A stretch of 64,000 nucleotides of DNA from Pseudomonas laurylsulfativorans (GCF_002906155.1 NZ_MUJK01000003.1:124001-188000); one strand, 5' to 3'; positions 8,631-18,669 are shown, numbered from the stretch's first letter. Made by a program: numbers and translations. Notes: generated by a model from the letters alone, not told the origin.

Positions 8631-10285
8631 TCCGGCGTCTAATGGCTCTTTTGAGCATCGCAGCATTCGCGCCTGGCGCCTGGGCCGCTGACGCCCTGAC
8701 CGGCGCCGTGCAGAAGCAACCCCTCAACGTGTCCGCAATCCTGATGTTCGTCGTCTTCGTCGGCGCGACCCTTTGCATCACCTACTGGGCGTCCAAGAAA
8801 AACAAGTCGGCCTCCGACTACTACGCGGCGGGCGGCAAGATCACCGGTTTCCAGAACGGTCTGGCGATTGCCGGTGACTACATGTCGGCGGCGTCCTTCC
8901 TGGGTATTTCCGCGCTGGTGTTCACCTCCGGCTACGATGGCCTGATCTACTCGATCGGCTTCCTGGTGGGCTGGCCGATCATTCTGTTCCTGATCGCCGA
9001 GCGCCTGCGTAACCTGGGTAAATACACCTTTGCCGACGTGGCGTCCTATCGCCTGGGGCAAACCCAGATCCGCTCGCTGTCCGCTTGCGGTTCGCTGGTG
9101 GTGGTGGCGTTCTACCTGATCGCGCAAATGGTCGGTGCCGGCAAGCTGATCCAGTTGCTGTTCGGTCTCGATTACCACGTAGCGGTGATCCTGGTCGGTA
9201 TCCTGATGTGCATGTACGTGTTGTTCGGCGGCATGCTGGCGACCACTTGGGTGCAGATCATCAAGGCTGTGCTGCTACTGTCCGGCGCCTCCTTCATGGC
9301 GCTGATGGTGATGAAGCACGTCAACTTCGACTTCAATGCACTGTTCTCCGAGGCGATCAAGGTTCACCCTAAAGGTGAGGCGATCATGAGCCCGGGCGGC
9401 CTGGTGAAAGATCCAATCTCGGCGTTCTCCCTCGGCCTGGCGCTGATGTTCGGTACCGCTGGCCTGCCGCACATCCTGATGCGCTTCTTCACCGTGAGTG
9501 ACGCGAAGGAAGCCCGTAAGAGCGTGCTGTACGCAACCGGCTTCATTGGTTACTTCTACATCCTGACCTTCATCATCGGCTTCGGCGCTATCCTGCTGGT
9601 CAGCACCAACCCGGCCTTCAAAGATGCGGCTGGCGCACTGTTGGGCGGTAACAACATGGCGGCGGTGCACCTGGCCAACGCGGTGGGTGGCAGTATCTTC
9701 CTGGGCTTCATTTCGGCGGTGGCATTCGCGACCATTCTGGCAGTGGTTGCCGGCCTGACCCTGGCCGGTGCTTCGGCGGTGTCCCACGACTTGTACGCCA
9801 GCGTGATCAAGAAGGGCAAGGCCAACGAGAAGGACGAGATCCGCGTCTCGAAAATCACCACTATCGCCTTGGCGGTGCTGGCCATTGGTCTGGGTATCCT
9901 GTTCGAAAGCCAGAACATTGCGTTCATGGTGGGCCTGGCGTTCTCCATCGCTGCGAGCTGCAACTTCCCGGTGCTGCTGCTTTCCATGTACTGGAAAAAG
10001 CTGACCACTCGCGGTGCGATGATCGGTGGCTGGATGGGCCTGATCAGTGCCGTGGGCCTGATGGTGCTTGGTCCGACCATCTGGGTGCAGATCCTGCATC
10101 ACGAGAAGGCTATCTTCCCGTATGAGTACCCGGCGCTGTTCTCGATGATGATTGCCTTTGTCGGGATCTGGTTCTTCTCGGTGACTGACAAGTCGACCGC
10201 TGCTGATAACGAGCGGGCGCTGTTCTTCCCGCAGTTTGTTCGTTCGCAGACCGGGTTGGGGGCGAGTGGTGCTGTTTCGCACTAA
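8627..10285 (+). CDS. actP: Cation/acetate symporter ActP
   Basis: 552-residue sodium:solute symporter with an N-terminal signal-like segment and about 13 membrane spans. Family-specific stretches are [36 protein letters not shown] and [14 protein letters not shown]. It imports acetate and similar short carboxylates. Co-translated with the DUF485 gene by an ATGA overlap. In pseudomonads acetate uptake genes respond to the MxtR/CrbS-ErdR/CrbR two-component system; a candidate MxtR-type kinase is at the right end of this window. A strong terminator follows at 10323. Confidence 0.95.
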   Translation: MIRRLMALLSIAAFAPGAWAADALTGAVQKQPLNVSAILMFVVFVGATLCITYWASKKNKSASDYYAAGGKITGFQNGLAIAGDYMSAASFLGISALVFTSGYDGLIYSIGFLVGWPIILFLIAERLRNLGKYTFADVASYRLGQTQIRSLSACGSLVVVAFYLIAQMVGAGKLIQLLFGLDYHVAVILVGILMCMYVLFGGMLATTWVQIIKAVLLLSGASFMALMVMKHVNFDFNALFSEAIKVHPKGEAIMSPGGLVKDPISAFSLGLALMFGTAGLPHILMRFFTVSDAKEARKSVLYATGFIGYFYILTFIIGFGAILLVSTNPAFKDAAGALLGGNNMAAVHLANAVGGSIFLGFISAVAFATILAVVAGLTLAGASAVSHDLYASVIKKGKANEKDEIRVSKITTIALAVLAIGLGILFESQNIAFMVGLAFSIAASCNFPVLLLSMYWKKLTTRGAMIGGWMGLISAVGLMVLGPTIWVQILHHEKAIFPYEYPALFSMMIAFVGIWFFSVTDKSTAADNERALFFPQFVRSQTGLGASGAVSH

Positions 10286-10322
10286 GGCTTCAACGCTTCA
10301 GGTATAAGTTGCACTGACATTG

Positions 10323-10354
10323 AATGCCCCGGTCGAGAGATCGGGGCATTTTTT
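10323..10354 (+). terminator. actP terminator
   Basis: AATGCCCCG and CGGGGCATT form a perfect 9-bp stem followed by TTTT, 37 bases after the actP stop. Confidence 0.9.
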
Positions 10355-10399
10355 GTTGGGCGGTAATCGACCTGAATTTCGTGGATGTGTTCGATTTAC

Positions 10400-10575
10400 T
10401 GTAGGAGCTGGCTTGCCAGCGATGGCGGTCTGCCGGCCGACCGAAACTTTGCAGAGAATCACGCCAGCAAACAGGCCGGTCGGTAGGCCGCCTCGGGCAC
10501 TCTTCCAAAGTGACTCGCCGTAAGGGCAGAGCCCTAAGTCGCTGTTACCGCAAAAGGAATATGCCCCCAATCAAA
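10400..10575. repeat. REP copy plus a second dispersed repeat
   Basis: A single REP element (about 10400-10427) is followed by sequence that on the minus strand reads as a recurrent short pseudo-coding unit (MGAYSFCGNSDLGLCPYGES, 10570 leftwards). I recall similar units annotated as tiny hypothetical proteins in many Pseudomonas genomes. The minus-strand frame 10298-10570 runs through the REP and is probably not a gene. Confidence 0.5.
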
Positions 10576-10589
10576 GATCTTCAAACCGC

Positions 10590-10623
10590 ACAAACAAAAA
10601 CGGCCTCTATATAAGAGGCCGTT
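10590..10623 (-). terminator. gltA terminator
   Basis: AACGGCCTCT and AGAGGCCGTT form a 10-bp stem with a 5-base loop. On the minus strand it is followed by TTTTGTTTG, 37 bases after the gltA stop. Confidence 0.88.
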
Positions 10624-10659
10624 CCCGGTACAACTTAACACGCTACAGCAAGACTGATC

Positions 10660-11949
10660 TTACTTGCGGTCTTCCAGCTTGGTGATGTCACGCGACTCGT
10701 AGCCGGTGTACAGCTGGCGCGGACGGCCGATCTTGTACGGGCTGGAGAGCATTTCTTTCCAGTGGGAGATCCAGCCGACGGTCCGCGCCAGGGCGAAGAT
10801 TACGGTGAACATGCTGGTTGGAATGCCGATCGCCTTGAGGATGATCCCCGAGTAGAAGTCGACGTTCGGGTACAGCGAGCGTTCGATGAAGTACGGGTCG
10901 GTCAGGGCGATCTCTTCCAGGCGCATGGCCAGTTCGAGTTGCGGATCGTTCTGGATGCCCAGTTCCTTCAGTACTTCGTCGCAGGTCTGCTTCATGACCG
11001 TGGCACGTGGGTCGCGGTTTTTGTAAACGCGGTGACCGAAGCCCATCAGTTTGAACGGATCGTTCTTGTCCTTGGCCTTGGCGATGAACTTGTCGATGTT
11101 CGAAACATCGCCGATTTCATCGAGCATGGTCAGTACGGCTTCGTTTGCACCGCCGTGGGCAGGGCCCCACAGTGCAGCGATACCGGCGGCGATACAGGCG
11201 AACGGGTTGGCGCCCGAAGAGCCGGCCAGGCGGACGGTGGAGGTCGAAGCGTTCTGCTCGTGGTCGGCATGGAGGATAAAGATCCGGTCCATGGCCTTGG
11301 CGAGTACCGGGCTGATCGGTTTGATCTCGCACGGGGTGTTGAACATCATGTGCAGGAAGTTTTCCGCATACGACAAGTCGTTGCGTGGGTACATCATGGG
11401 TTGGCCCATGGAGTACTTGTAAACCATCGCGGCCAGGGTCGGCATCTTGGCAACCAGGCGGATCGCGGAGATTTCGCGATGCTGCGGGTTATTGATGTCC
11501 AGGGAGTCGTGGTAGAACGCCGAAAGGGCGCCGACTACGCCGCACATGACGGCCATCGGGTGGGCGTCGCGACGGAAGCCGTTGAAGAAGGTCTTCAGCT
11601 GCTCGTGAACCATGGTGTGGTTCTTCACGGTGCTGACGAACTGGGCCTTCTGTTCTGCGGTCGGCAGTTCGCCGTTGAGCAGCAGATAGCAGGTTTCCAG
11701 GTAGTCCGACTTTTCAGCCAACTGTTCGATCGGGTAGCCGCGGTGCAGCAGAATGCCGTTGTCGCCGTCGATATAGGTGATCTTCGACTCGCACGAGGCG
11801 GTCGACATGAAGCCTGGGTCAAAGGTGAAACGGCCCGTGGCCGTCAGGCCCCGAACATCGATAACATCGGGACCAACGGTGCCGGTTAAAATGGGCAGCT
11901 CGACGGGGGCTGCGCCCTCGATGATCAACTGCGCTTTTTTGTCAGCCAT
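10660..11949 (-). CDS. gltA: Citrate synthase
   Basis: 429-residue type II (hexameric, NADH-sensitive class) citrate synthase, which condenses oxaloacetate and acetyl-CoA in the first TCA step. Catalytic elements are visible: the His of [10 protein letters not shown], the His of [14 protein letters not shown] and the Asp of NVDFYSGI. Length matches the family. ATG preceded by AGGAGGCCACATGG-type SD (AGGAGG about 6 bases upstream). Divergent from sdhCDAB with a 364-base shared control region and its own near-consensus promoter at 12008-12035. Confidence 0.97.
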   Translation of the reverse strand: MADKKAQLIIEGAAPVELPILTGTVGPDVIDVRGLTATGRFTFDPGFMSTASCESKITYIDGDNGILLHRGYPIEQLAEKSDYLETCYLLLNGELPTAEQKAQFVSTVKNHTMVHEQLKTFFNGFRRDAHPMAVMCGVVGALSAFYHDSLDINNPQHREISAIRLVAKMPTLAAMVYKYSMGQPMMYPRNDLSYAENFLHMMFNTPCEIKPISPVLAKAMDRIFILHADHEQNASTSTVRLAGSSGANPFACIAAGIAALWGPAHGGANEAVLTMLDEIGDVSNIDKFIAKAKDKNDPFKLMGFGHRVYKNRDPRATVMKQTCDEVLKELGIQNDPQLELAMRLEEIALTDPYFIERSLYPNVDFYSGIILKAIGIPTSMFTVIFALARTVGWISHWKEMLSSPYKIGRPRQLYTGYESRDITKLEDRK

Positions 11950-12007
11950 GTGGCCTCCTATTTATGCTTGAAATCATCAGACAGACCCCCCACGCAGGGC
12001 CCGCACC

Positions 12008-12035
12008 ACTATAGTGAGATAAATTCGAATGTCAA
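12008..12035 (-). promoter_or_regulatory. gltA sigma-70 promoter
   Basis: On the minus strand TTGACA (12035-12030), 16 bases, TATAGT (12013-12008). This is a near-consensus promoter that would start about 50 bases before the gltA ATG. Confidence 0.8.
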
Positions 12036-12149
12036 TTTGCCTAAAGTCTTGCTCCAGAAGGCTTTAACCGGACTTTTTTCTCGAAATTGGCTGCCATTTA
12101 CGCCTTTTATGTCAGTTGCGCAATCAGCTGTTTGGGTTAGGTGTTTGCG

Positions 12150-12178
12150 TTGTCATTAGTAGCCTAACTGTCTATACT
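12150..12178 (+). promoter_or_regulatory. sdhCDAB sigma-70 promoter
   Basis: TTGTCA (12150-12155), 17 bases, TATACT (12173-12178). Transcription would start near 12185, leaving a leader of roughly 130 bases before sdhC. Confidence 0.78.
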
Positions 12179-12185
12179 CGGCCAC

Positions 12186-12313
12186 CGACCGCCAAGGGCT
12201 TTTGGGCTTGCTTTCATTGGGGGTCGCATCCCTGGGTGGTGGTTACCTGACCAGTGCACTCCCCAACAACTTTGCCCTGATTGTTAGGGGCTCTTCAGTG
12301 TGAAAAAAAAGCC
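12186..12313 (+). promoter_or_regulatory. Structured leader of sdhC
   Basis: CCCCAACAA (12261-12269) can pair with TTGTT-A-GGGG (12281-12290), a 9-bp stem with one bulge. Its 3' arm contains AGGGG, the only Shine-Dalgarno-like run before sdhC. A possible upstream GTG (12300) is followed by eight A residues and is out of frame with sdhC (see findings). Confidence 0.5.
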
Positions 12314-12688
12314 GTGAAAAGCCAACGACCTGTAAACCTAGACCTAAGGACCATCAAACTCCCAGTCACTGCTTACACGTCCATCCTTCACCGTATTTCC
12401 GGTGTCATCCTCTTTGTGTGCCTTGCCATCATGCTTTATGCATTGGACAAGTCGCTGAGCTCCGAGGAAGGCTTCGGTCAGGTGAAAGCGTGTCTGACCA
12501 GTCCGCTAGCCAAGCTAGTGACATGGGGCATCCTGTCCGCTCTGCTGTATCACCTGGTAGCCGGTGTGCGCCATTTGATCATGGACATGGGCATCGGTGA
12601 GACGCTGGAAGGCGGCAAGCTGGGCTCGAAAATCGTTATCGCCGTTTCCGTGGTGGTAATCGTTCTGGCAGGAGTTTGGATATGGTAA
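12314..12688 (+). CDS. sdhC: Succinate dehydrogenase cytochrome b556 subunit
   Basis: Membrane anchor subunit of complex II; with SdhD it binds haem b and quinone. From GTG 12314 the product is 124 residues with three transmembrane segments. It has the family start QRPVNLDLRTIKLPVTAYTS, ILHRISG, and the haem-ligand region LLYHLVAGVRHLIMD. The start is uncertain: GTG 12314 has no good ribosome site at normal distance. A GTG at 12300 with AGGGG upstream would reach the same protein only after a frame change in the A8 run. The stop overlaps sdhD by 7 bases. Confidence 0.9.
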   Translation: MKSQRPVNLDLRTIKLPVTAYTSILHRISGVILFVCLAIMLYALDKSLSSEEGFGQVKACLTSPLAKLVTWGILSALLYHLVAGVRHLIMDMGIGETLEGGKLGSKIVIAVSVVVIVLAGVWIW

Positions 12689-13050
12689 CTAACGTCACGA
12701 ACCTGTCGCGTTCGGGCCTCTATGACTGGATGGCGCAACGCGTGTCTGCGGTCGTTCTCGCGGCTTACTTCATCTTCCTGATCGGATACATCGTGGCCAA
12801 CCCTGGCCTCGACTACGCCCAGTGGCATGAACTGTTCGCCCACAACGGAATGCGTATTTTCAGCCTCCTGGCCCTCGTTGCCCTCGGCGCTCACGCCTGG
12901 GTCGGCATGTGGACCATCGCGACCGACTACCTGACGCCAATGGCGTTCGGCAAGTCCGCGACCGCTATACGTTTCCTTTTCCAGGCAGTCTGCGGCGTTG
13001 CGATGTTCGCTTACTTCGTCTGGGGCGTGCAGATTCTCTGGGGTATCTGA
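12682..13050 (+). CDS. sdhD: Succinate dehydrogenase membrane anchor subunit
   Basis: 122-residue second anchor of complex II with three membrane spans (about 17-37, 53-75, 92-115). It has the motifs SGLYDWMAQRVSAVVLAAYF and HAWVGMWTIATDYL. The ATG at 12682 (MVTNVTNLS) has AGGAG about 8 bases upstream and is preferred to one two codons earlier. It overlaps sdhC and is followed three bases later by sdhA. Confidence 0.95.
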   Translation: MVTNVTNLSRSGLYDWMAQRVSAVVLAAYFIFLIGYIVANPGLDYAQWHELFAHNGMRIFSLLALVALGAHAWVGMWTIATDYLTPMAFGKSATAIRFLFQAVCGVAMFAYFVWGVQILWGI

Positions 13051-13053
13051 GTC

Positions 13054-14826
13054 ATGGCTAACATTCCAACGATTTCTTTCGACGCCATCATTATTGGTGG
13101 TGGCGGTGCCGGCATGCGCGCAGCGCTGCAACTGGCACAGGGCGGTCACAAGACTGCCGTGATCACCAAGGTTTTCCCGACCCGTTCGCACACTGTATCC
13201 GCTCAAGGCGGCATCACCTGCGCAATCGCGTCCGCTGACCCGAACGATGACTGGCGCTGGCACATGTACGATACCGTCAAGGGTTCCGACTATATCGGTG
13301 ACCAGGACGCTATCGAATACATGTGTCAGGAAGGCCCGGCTGCCGTTTACGAGCTGGACCACATGGGTATGCCATTCTCGCGTACCGAGCAAGGTCGTAT
13401 CTACCAGCGTCCATTCGGCGGTCAGTCCAAGGACTACGGTAAAGGCGGCCAGGCTGCGCGTACTTGCGCTGCTTCCGACCGTACCGGTCACGCACTGCTG
13501 CACACCCTTTATCAGGGCAATCTGAAAGCCGGTACTGTGTTCCTGAACGAGTACTACGCTGTCGATCTGGTGAAGAACGGCGAAGGCGAATTCGTCGGCG
13601 TGATCGCCATCTGCATCGAAACCGGTGAAACCACCTACATCCGCGCGAAGGCCACCGTGCTGGCGACCGGCGGTGCAGGTCGTATCTACGCTTCGACCAC
13701 CAACGCCCTGATCAACACCGGTGACGGCGTTGGCATGGCGCTGCGTGCTGGCGTACCGGTACAAGACATTGAGATGTGGCAGTTCCACCCGACCGGTATC
13801 GCCGGCGCCGGTGTACTGGTTACCGAAGGTTGCCGTGGTGAAGGTGGATACCTGATCAACAAGCACGGCGAGCGTTTCATGGAGCGTTATGCTCCGAACG
13901 CCAAAGACCTTGCCGGTCGTGACGTTGTTGCCCGTTCGATGGTTAAAGAGATCATCGCTGGCAACGGTTGCGGCCCGAATGGCGACCACGTAATGCTCAA
14001 ACTCGACCACTTGGGCGAGGAAGTGCTGCACAGCCGTCTGCCAGGCATCTGCGAACTGTCGAAGACTTTCGCACACGTTGACCCTGTTGTCGCTCCAGTA
14101 CCGGTTGTTCCGACCTGCCACTACATGATGGGCGGCGTTGCCACCAACATTCATGGCCAGGCGATCACTCAGGACGCTGACGGCGTTGATGCCATCATCC
14201 CTGGCCTGTTCGCAGTGGGTGAAGTGGCTTGCGTATCGGTTCACGGTGCCAACCGTCTGGGCGGCAACTCGCTGCTCGACCTGGTGGTATTCGGCCGCGC
14301 TGCCGGCCTGCACCTGGAAAAAGCACTGACCGACGGTATCGAGTACGACGACGCCACCGACGCCGACATCAATGCGGCCCTGGCTCGCCTGTCCGCTCTG
14401 AATGAGCGTACCGAAGGTGAAGACGTCGCTACCCTGCGTCGCGAGCTGCAAAACTGCATGCAGAACTACTTCGGTGTATTCCGTACCGGTGAATACATGC
14501 AGAAGGGTATCGCCCAGCTGGCTGACCTGCGCAAACGTATCGCCAACGTGAAGATCAACGATAAGTCGCAGGCGTTCAACACTGCACGTATCGAAGCGCT
14601 GGAACTGCAAAACCTGCTGGAAGTGGCCGAAGCTACTGCCATCGCCGCCGAAGTGCGTAAAGAGTCCCGCGGTGCCCACGCCCGTGAAGACTTCGAAGAT
14701 CGTGACGACGAAAACTGGCTGTGCCACACCCTGTACTTCCCGGGTGACAAGCGCGTAACCAAGCGTGCCGTGAACTTCTCGCCGAAGACTGTTCCGACTT
14801 TTGAACCTAAGATTCGGACTTATTAA
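13054..14826 (+). CDS. sdhA: Succinate dehydrogenase flavoprotein subunit
   Basis: 590-residue catalytic subunit oxidising succinate to fumarate. An FAD-binding [11 protein letters not shown] motif is near the N-terminus. The flavinylated His is in [13 protein letters not shown], and the substrate/FAD region is [13 protein letters not shown]. Length and motifs are complete. Part of sdhCDAB, with 3 bases after sdhD and 11 bases before sdhB. The minus strand carries a 725-codon open frame that is only a composition shadow. Confidence 0.98.
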   Translation: MANIPTISFDAIIIGGGGAGMRAALQLAQGGHKTAVITKVFPTRSHTVSAQGGITCAIASADPNDDWRWHMYDTVKGSDYIGDQDAIEYMCQEGPAAVYELDHMGMPFSRTEQGRIYQRPFGGQSKDYGKGGQAARTCAASDRTGHALLHTLYQGNLKAGTVFLNEYYAVDLVKNGEGEFVGVIAICIETGETTYIRAKATVLATGGAGRIYASTTNALINTGDGVGMALRAGVPVQDIEMWQFHPTGIAGAGVLVTEGCRGEGGYLINKHGERFMERYAPNAKDLAGRDVVARSMVKEIIAGNGCGPNGDHVMLKLDHLGEEVLHSRLPGICELSKTFAHVDPVVAPVPVVPTCHYMMGGVATNIHGQAITQDADGVDAIIPGLFAVGEVACVSVHGANRLGGNSLLDLVVFGRAAGLHLEKALTDGIEYDDATDADINAALARLSALNERTEGEDVATLRRELQNCMQNYFGVFRTGEYMQKGIAQLADLRKRIANVKINDKSQAFNTARIEALELQNLLEVAEATAIAAEVRKESRGAHAREDFEDRDDENWLCHTLYFPGDKRVTKRAVNFSPKTVPTFEPKIRTY

Positions 14827-14837
14827 GGGTGGCAGCC

Positions 14838-15542
14838 ATGTTGCAAGTCAGCGTTTATCGTTACAACCCTGATCAGGACGCCGCGCCGTTCATGCAGGAA
14901 TTCCAGGTCGATACCGGCGGTAAAGACCTGATGGTGCTGGACGTGCTGGCCCTGATCAAAGAGCAGGACGAAGGTTTCTCCTATCGTCGCTCTTGCCGTG
15001 AAGGTGTTTGCGGTTCCGACGGCATGAACATCAACGGCAAAAACGGCCTGGCGTGCGTCACGCCGCTGTCTGCCGTCGTAAAAGGTAACAAGTTGATCGT
15101 TCGTCCTCTGCCAGGTTTGCCGGTTATCCGTGACCTGGTCGTCGATATGAGCATCTTCTACAAGCAATACGAAAAGGTTAAGCCATACCTGCAGAACGAC
15201 ACGCCGGCCCCGGCCATCGAGCGTCTGCAGTCCCCTGAAGAGCGTGAAAAGCTCGACGGTCTGTACGAGTGCATCCTGTGCGCTTGCTGCTCGACCTCTT
15301 GCCCGTCCTTCTGGTGGAACCCGGACAAGTTCCTGGGTCCAGCTGCCCTGCTGCAAGCGTACCGCTTCCTGGCAGACAGCCGTGACACCAAGACGTCCGA
15401 GCGTCTGGCTTCGCTGGATGACCCGTTCAGCGTATTCCGCTGCCGCGGGATCATGAACTGCGTCAACGTATGTCCGAAAGGCCTGAACCCGACTAAGGCC
15501 ATCGGTCACATCCGTAACATGTTGCTTTCTAGCGGCGTGTGA
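14838..15542 (+). CDS. sdhB: Succinate dehydrogenase iron-sulfur subunit
   Basis: 234 residues. [2Fe-2S] ligands lie in SCREGVCGSDGMNINGKNG plus the following LAC, [4Fe-4S] in CILCACCSTSCPS and [3Fe-4S] in CRGIMNCVNVCPKGLNP. It passes electrons from SdhA to quinone. ATG 14838 (MLQVSVYRY) has AAGGGTGG upstream; an in-frame GTG three codons earlier is less likely. Last gene of the sdh operon, followed by two terminator-like hairpins. Confidence 0.97.
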   Translation: MLQVSVYRYNPDQDAAPFMQEFQVDTGGKDLMVLDVLALIKEQDEGFSYRRSCREGVCGSDGMNINGKNGLACVTPLSAVVKGNKLIVRPLPGLPVIRDLVVDMSIFYKQYEKVKPYLQNDTPAPAIERLQSPEEREKLDGLYECILCACCSTSCPSFWWNPDKFLGPAALLQAYRFLADSRDTKTSERLASLDDPFSVFRCRGIMNCVNVCPKGLNPTKAIGHIRNMLLSSGV

Positions 15543-15574
15543 TTCAGCTGCTGTACCCGCTGTACCCGTAGATG

Positions 15575-15646
15575 CTACGGCGCAGGCTTCAACCGGCGCC
15601 GTAGTTTTAACCTGAGCAGCAGCTTAAAAGGCTGCGGCTCTTATTT
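15575..15646 (+). terminator. Two tandem hairpins between sdhB and sucA
   Basis: CTACGGCGC pairs with GCGCCGTAG (about 15575-15605) followed by TTTT. Then GAGCAGCAGC pairs with GCTGCGGCTC (15614-15640, one mismatch) followed by TTATTTT. They look like partial terminators separating sdh from suc transcription. Confidence 0.65.
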
Positions 15647-15671
15647 TGAAGAAATGAGACAAGCAGGGGCA

Positions 15672-15795
15672 TCCGGGCTGGTACCCGGACTATCAGTGTG
15701 ATCCTAGTGGCTTGTTTTGGTCGCTGCATTCGGACTTCTGCAAGTTTGCTCGGTGTCGACACCGATGGTGTTCCCCTAACCGAGGGTGACCAAGC
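15672..15795 (+). ncRNA. sucA leader RNA (resembles the sucA-II motif)
   Basis: The 120 bases before sucA contain a TCCGGG/CCCGGA hairpin (15672-15689) and the self-complementary CGGTGTCGACACCG (15751-15764). CTCGGT (15749-15754) can alternatively pair with ACCGAG (15779-15784), which abuts the sucA ribosome site GAGGG. A conserved Pseudomonas RNA named sucA-II has been described upstream of sucA; I believe this is that element but could not align it. The two pairings are mutually exclusive, as expected of a translational switch. Confidence 0.65.
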
Positions 15796-18627
15796 ATGCA
15801 AGAAAGCGTGATGCAGCGCATGTGGAACAGTGCCTACCTATCCGGTAGTAACGCTGCCTATGTGGAAGAGCTTTACGAGCTCTACCTGCACGACCCTAAC
15901 GCTGTGCCAGAAGAGTGGCGCACCTACTTCCAGAAGTTGCCTGCTGACGGCAACTCTGCCACCGATGTTTCGCACTCCACAATTCGCGATCATTTCGTCT
16001 TGCTGGCAAAGAACCAGCGCCGCGCCCAACCGGTTTCCGCCGGCAGCGTGAGCAGTGAGCACGAGAAGAAGCAAGTTGAAGTGCTGCGATTGATCCAGGC
16101 CTACCGTATGCGTGGCCACCAGGCAGCCCAGCTTGACCCGCTGGGACTGTGGCAGCGTCCTGCACCTGCAGACCTGTCGATCAATCATTACGGCTTGACC
16201 AATGCCGATCTTGATACGACCTTCCGTGCCGGCGACCTGTTCATCGGCAAAGAGGAAGCGAGCCTACGCGAAATTCACGAAGCGTTGCAGCAGACATATT
16301 GCCGCACCATCGGCGCTGAATTCACGCATATCACCGATTCCGAGCAGCGCCAGTGGTTCCAACAGCGTCTGGAAAGCGTGCGTGGCCGTCCGACGTATTC
16401 CGCCGACATCAAGAGCCACCTGCTTGAGCGCGTGACCGCCGGTGAAGGTCTGGAAAAGTACCTGGGTACCAAATACCCGGGCACCAAGCGTTTCGGTCTG
16501 GAAGGCGGCGAGAGCCTGATTCCGATGCTCGACGAGCTGATCCAGCGTTCCGGTTCCTACGGCACCAAGGAAATCGTCATCGGCATGGCCCACCGTGGCC
16601 GTCTGAACGTGCTGGTCAACACCTTCGGCAAGAACCCGCGCGAGCTGTTCGACGAGTTCGAAGGCAAGAAGAAGGTCGAGCTGGGCTCCGGTGACGTTAA
16701 ATACCACCAGGGCTTCTCGTCCAACGTGATGACCACCGGCGGTGAAGTTCACCTGGCCATGGCGTTCAACCCGTCCCACCTGGAAATCGTTTCCCCGGTG
16801 GTCGAGGGTTCGGTTCGCGCCCGTCAGGACCGTCGTAACGATCCTACCGGTGAGAAGGTTCTGCCGATCTCCATCCACGGTGACGCTGCGTTCGCAGGTC
16901 AGGGCGTGGTCATGGAAACCTTCCAGATGTCGCAGACCCGCGGTTTCAAGACCGGCGGTACCGTGCACATCGTGATCAACAACCAGGTCGGTTTCACCAT
17001 CAGCAACCCGCTGGACTCGCGCTCCACCGAGTACGCGACCGACGTTGCGAAAATGATCCAGGCGCCGATCCTCCATGTGAATGGTGATGATCCGGAAGCC
17101 GTATTGTTCGTGACCCAGCTGGCCATCGACTACCGCATGCAGTTCAAGCGTGACGTGGTGATCGACCTGGTCTGCTACCGTCGTCGCGGCCACAACGAGG
17201 CCGACGAGCCAAGCGGCACCCAGCCGATCATGTATCAGCAGATCACCAAGCAGCGCACCACCCGTGAGCTGTACGCTGATCGTCTGACCCAGGGTGGTGT
17301 TCTTGACGCAGAGCGTGTTCAGGCGAAAGTCGACGAATACCGCAACGCGCTGGACAACGGTCTGCACGTGGTAAAAAGCCTGGTCAAAGAGCCGAACAAA
17401 GAGCTGTTCGTGGATTGGCGTCCGTATCTGGGCCACGCCTGGACCGCCCGTCACGACACGCGTTTCGATCTGAAGACCCTGCAAGAGCTATCCGCCAAGC
17501 TGCTGGAAATTCCGGAAGGCTTCGTGGTGCAGCGCCAGGTTGCGAAGATCTACGAAGACCGTCAGAAGATGCAAGCTGGCGGCCTGCCGATCAACTGGGG
17601 TTACGCCGAAACCATGGCCTACGCGACCCTGGCGTTCGAAGGTCACCCGATTCGCATGACCGGTCAGGACATCGGCCGCGGTACGTTCTCGCACCGTCAC
17701 GCTGTGCTGCACAACCAGAAAGACGCGGGCACCTACATCCCGCTGCAGAACCTGTACGACGGTCAGCCGCGTTTCGACCTGTACGACTCGTTCCTGTCGG
17801 AAGAAGCGGTACTGGCATTCGAATACGGTTACTCGACCACCACGCCGGATGCGCTGGTGATCTGGGAAGCCCAGTTCGGCGACTTCGCCAACGGTGCACA
17901 GGTTGTAATCGACCAGTTCATCACCAGCGGCGAGCACAAGTGGGGCCGTCTGTGCGGTCTGACCATGTTGCTGCCACACGGTTACGAAGGTCAGGGTCCT
18001 GAGCACAGCTCGGCACGTCTTGAGCGTTACCTGCAACTGTGCGCCGAGCACAACATTCAGGTAGCCGTACCGACCACGCCAGCACAGATCTACCACTTGC
18101 TGCGTCGTCAGGTGATTCGTCCGCTACGCAAGCCGTTGATCGTGCTGACGCCGAAGTCGCTGCTGCGCCACAAGCTGGCCATCTCGACGCTGGAAGATCT
18201 GGCCGAAGGTTCGTTCCAGACCGTGATCCCGGAAATCGATGCTCTGGACCCGAAAAAGGTCGAGCGCGTGGTTCTGTGTAGCGGCAAGGTCTACTACGAC
18301 CTGCTGGAAAAACGCCGTGCCGAAGGCCGTGAAGATATCGCCATCGTGCGTATCGAGCAGCTGTATCCATTCCCTGAGGACGACTTGAAAGAAGTCCTGG
18401 CTCCTTACACCAACGCCAAAGCTGCCGTTTGGTGTCAGGAAGAGCCGATGAACCAGGGTGCCTGGTACTGCAGCCAACACCACTTGCGTCGCAGCATCAG
18501 CAACCTCAACAAGTCTCTCGTACTCGAGTACGCGGGCCGTGAGGCTTCTGCTGCACCTGCATGTGGATACGCATCGATGCACGCCGAACAGCAGGAAAAA
18601 CTGCTGCAAGACGCCTTTACTGTTTAA
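15796..18627 (+). CDS. sucA: 2-oxoglutarate dehydrogenase E1 component
   Basis: 943-residue thiamine-diphosphate-dependent decarboxylase of the 2-oxoglutarate dehydrogenase complex. The E1o N-terminal helix region is WNSAYLSGSNAAYVEELYEL. The core includes IVIGMAHRGRLNVLVN, GDAAFAGQGVVMETFQMS and CYRRRGHNEADEPS, and the C-terminal transketolase-like domain runs from about 590. ATG with GAGGG 9 bases upstream. Leads sucA-sucB, preceded by its own leader RNA. Confidence 0.98.
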   Translation: MQESVMQRMWNSAYLSGSNAAYVEELYELYLHDPNAVPEEWRTYFQKLPADGNSATDVSHSTIRDHFVLLAKNQRRAQPVSAGSVSSEHEKKQVEVLRLIQAYRMRGHQAAQLDPLGLWQRPAPADLSINHYGLTNADLDTTFRAGDLFIGKEEASLREIHEALQQTYCRTIGAEFTHITDSEQRQWFQQRLESVRGRPTYSADIKSHLLERVTAGEGLEKYLGTKYPGTKRFGLEGGESLIPMLDELIQRSGSYGTKEIVIGMAHRGRLNVLVNTFGKNPRELFDEFEGKKKVELGSGDVKYHQGFSSNVMTTGGEVHLAMAFNPSHLEIVSPVVEGSVRARQDRRNDPTGEKVLPISIHGDAAFAGQGVVMETFQMSQTRGFKTGGTVHIVINNQVGFTISNPLDSRSTEYATDVAKMIQAPILHVNGDDPEAVLFVTQLAIDYRMQFKRDVVIDLVCYRRRGHNEADEPSGTQPIMYQQITKQRTTRELYADRLTQGGVLDAERVQAKVDEYRNALDNGLHVVKSLVKEPNKELFVDWRPYLGHAWTARHDTRFDLKTLQELSAKLLEIPEGFVVQRQVAKIYEDRQKMQAGGLPINWGYAETMAYATLAFEGHPIRMTGQDIGRGTFSHRHAVLHNQKDAGTYIPLQNLYDGQPRFDLYDSFLSEEAVLAFEYGYSTTTPDALVIWEAQFGDFANGAQVVIDQFITSGEHKWGRLCGLTMLLPHGYEGQGPEHSSARLERYLQLCAEHNIQVAVPTTPAQIYHLLRRQVIRPLRKPLIVLTPKSLLRHKLAISTLEDLAEGSFQTVIPEIDALDPKKVERVVLCSGKVYYDLLEKRRAEGREDIAIVRIEQLYPFPEDDLKEVLAPYTNAKAAVWCQEEPMNQGAWYCSQHHLRRSISNLNKSLVLEYAGREASAAPACGYASMHAEQQEKLLQDAFTV

Positions 18628-18669
18628 CGCCTTCGCGCACCTGAAACCGAATTTAAGGAACCACAGACA

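Noticed and set aside
10298..10570. 90-codon minus-strand frame between actP and gltA
   Set aside because: It runs through a REP element and a terminator, and appears to be repeat-derived.
12550..14727. 725-codon open frame on the minus strand opposite sdhD/sdhA
   Set aside because: It is an exact shadow of sdhA, created by its GC-rich codon use; no ribosome site, no recognisable domain.
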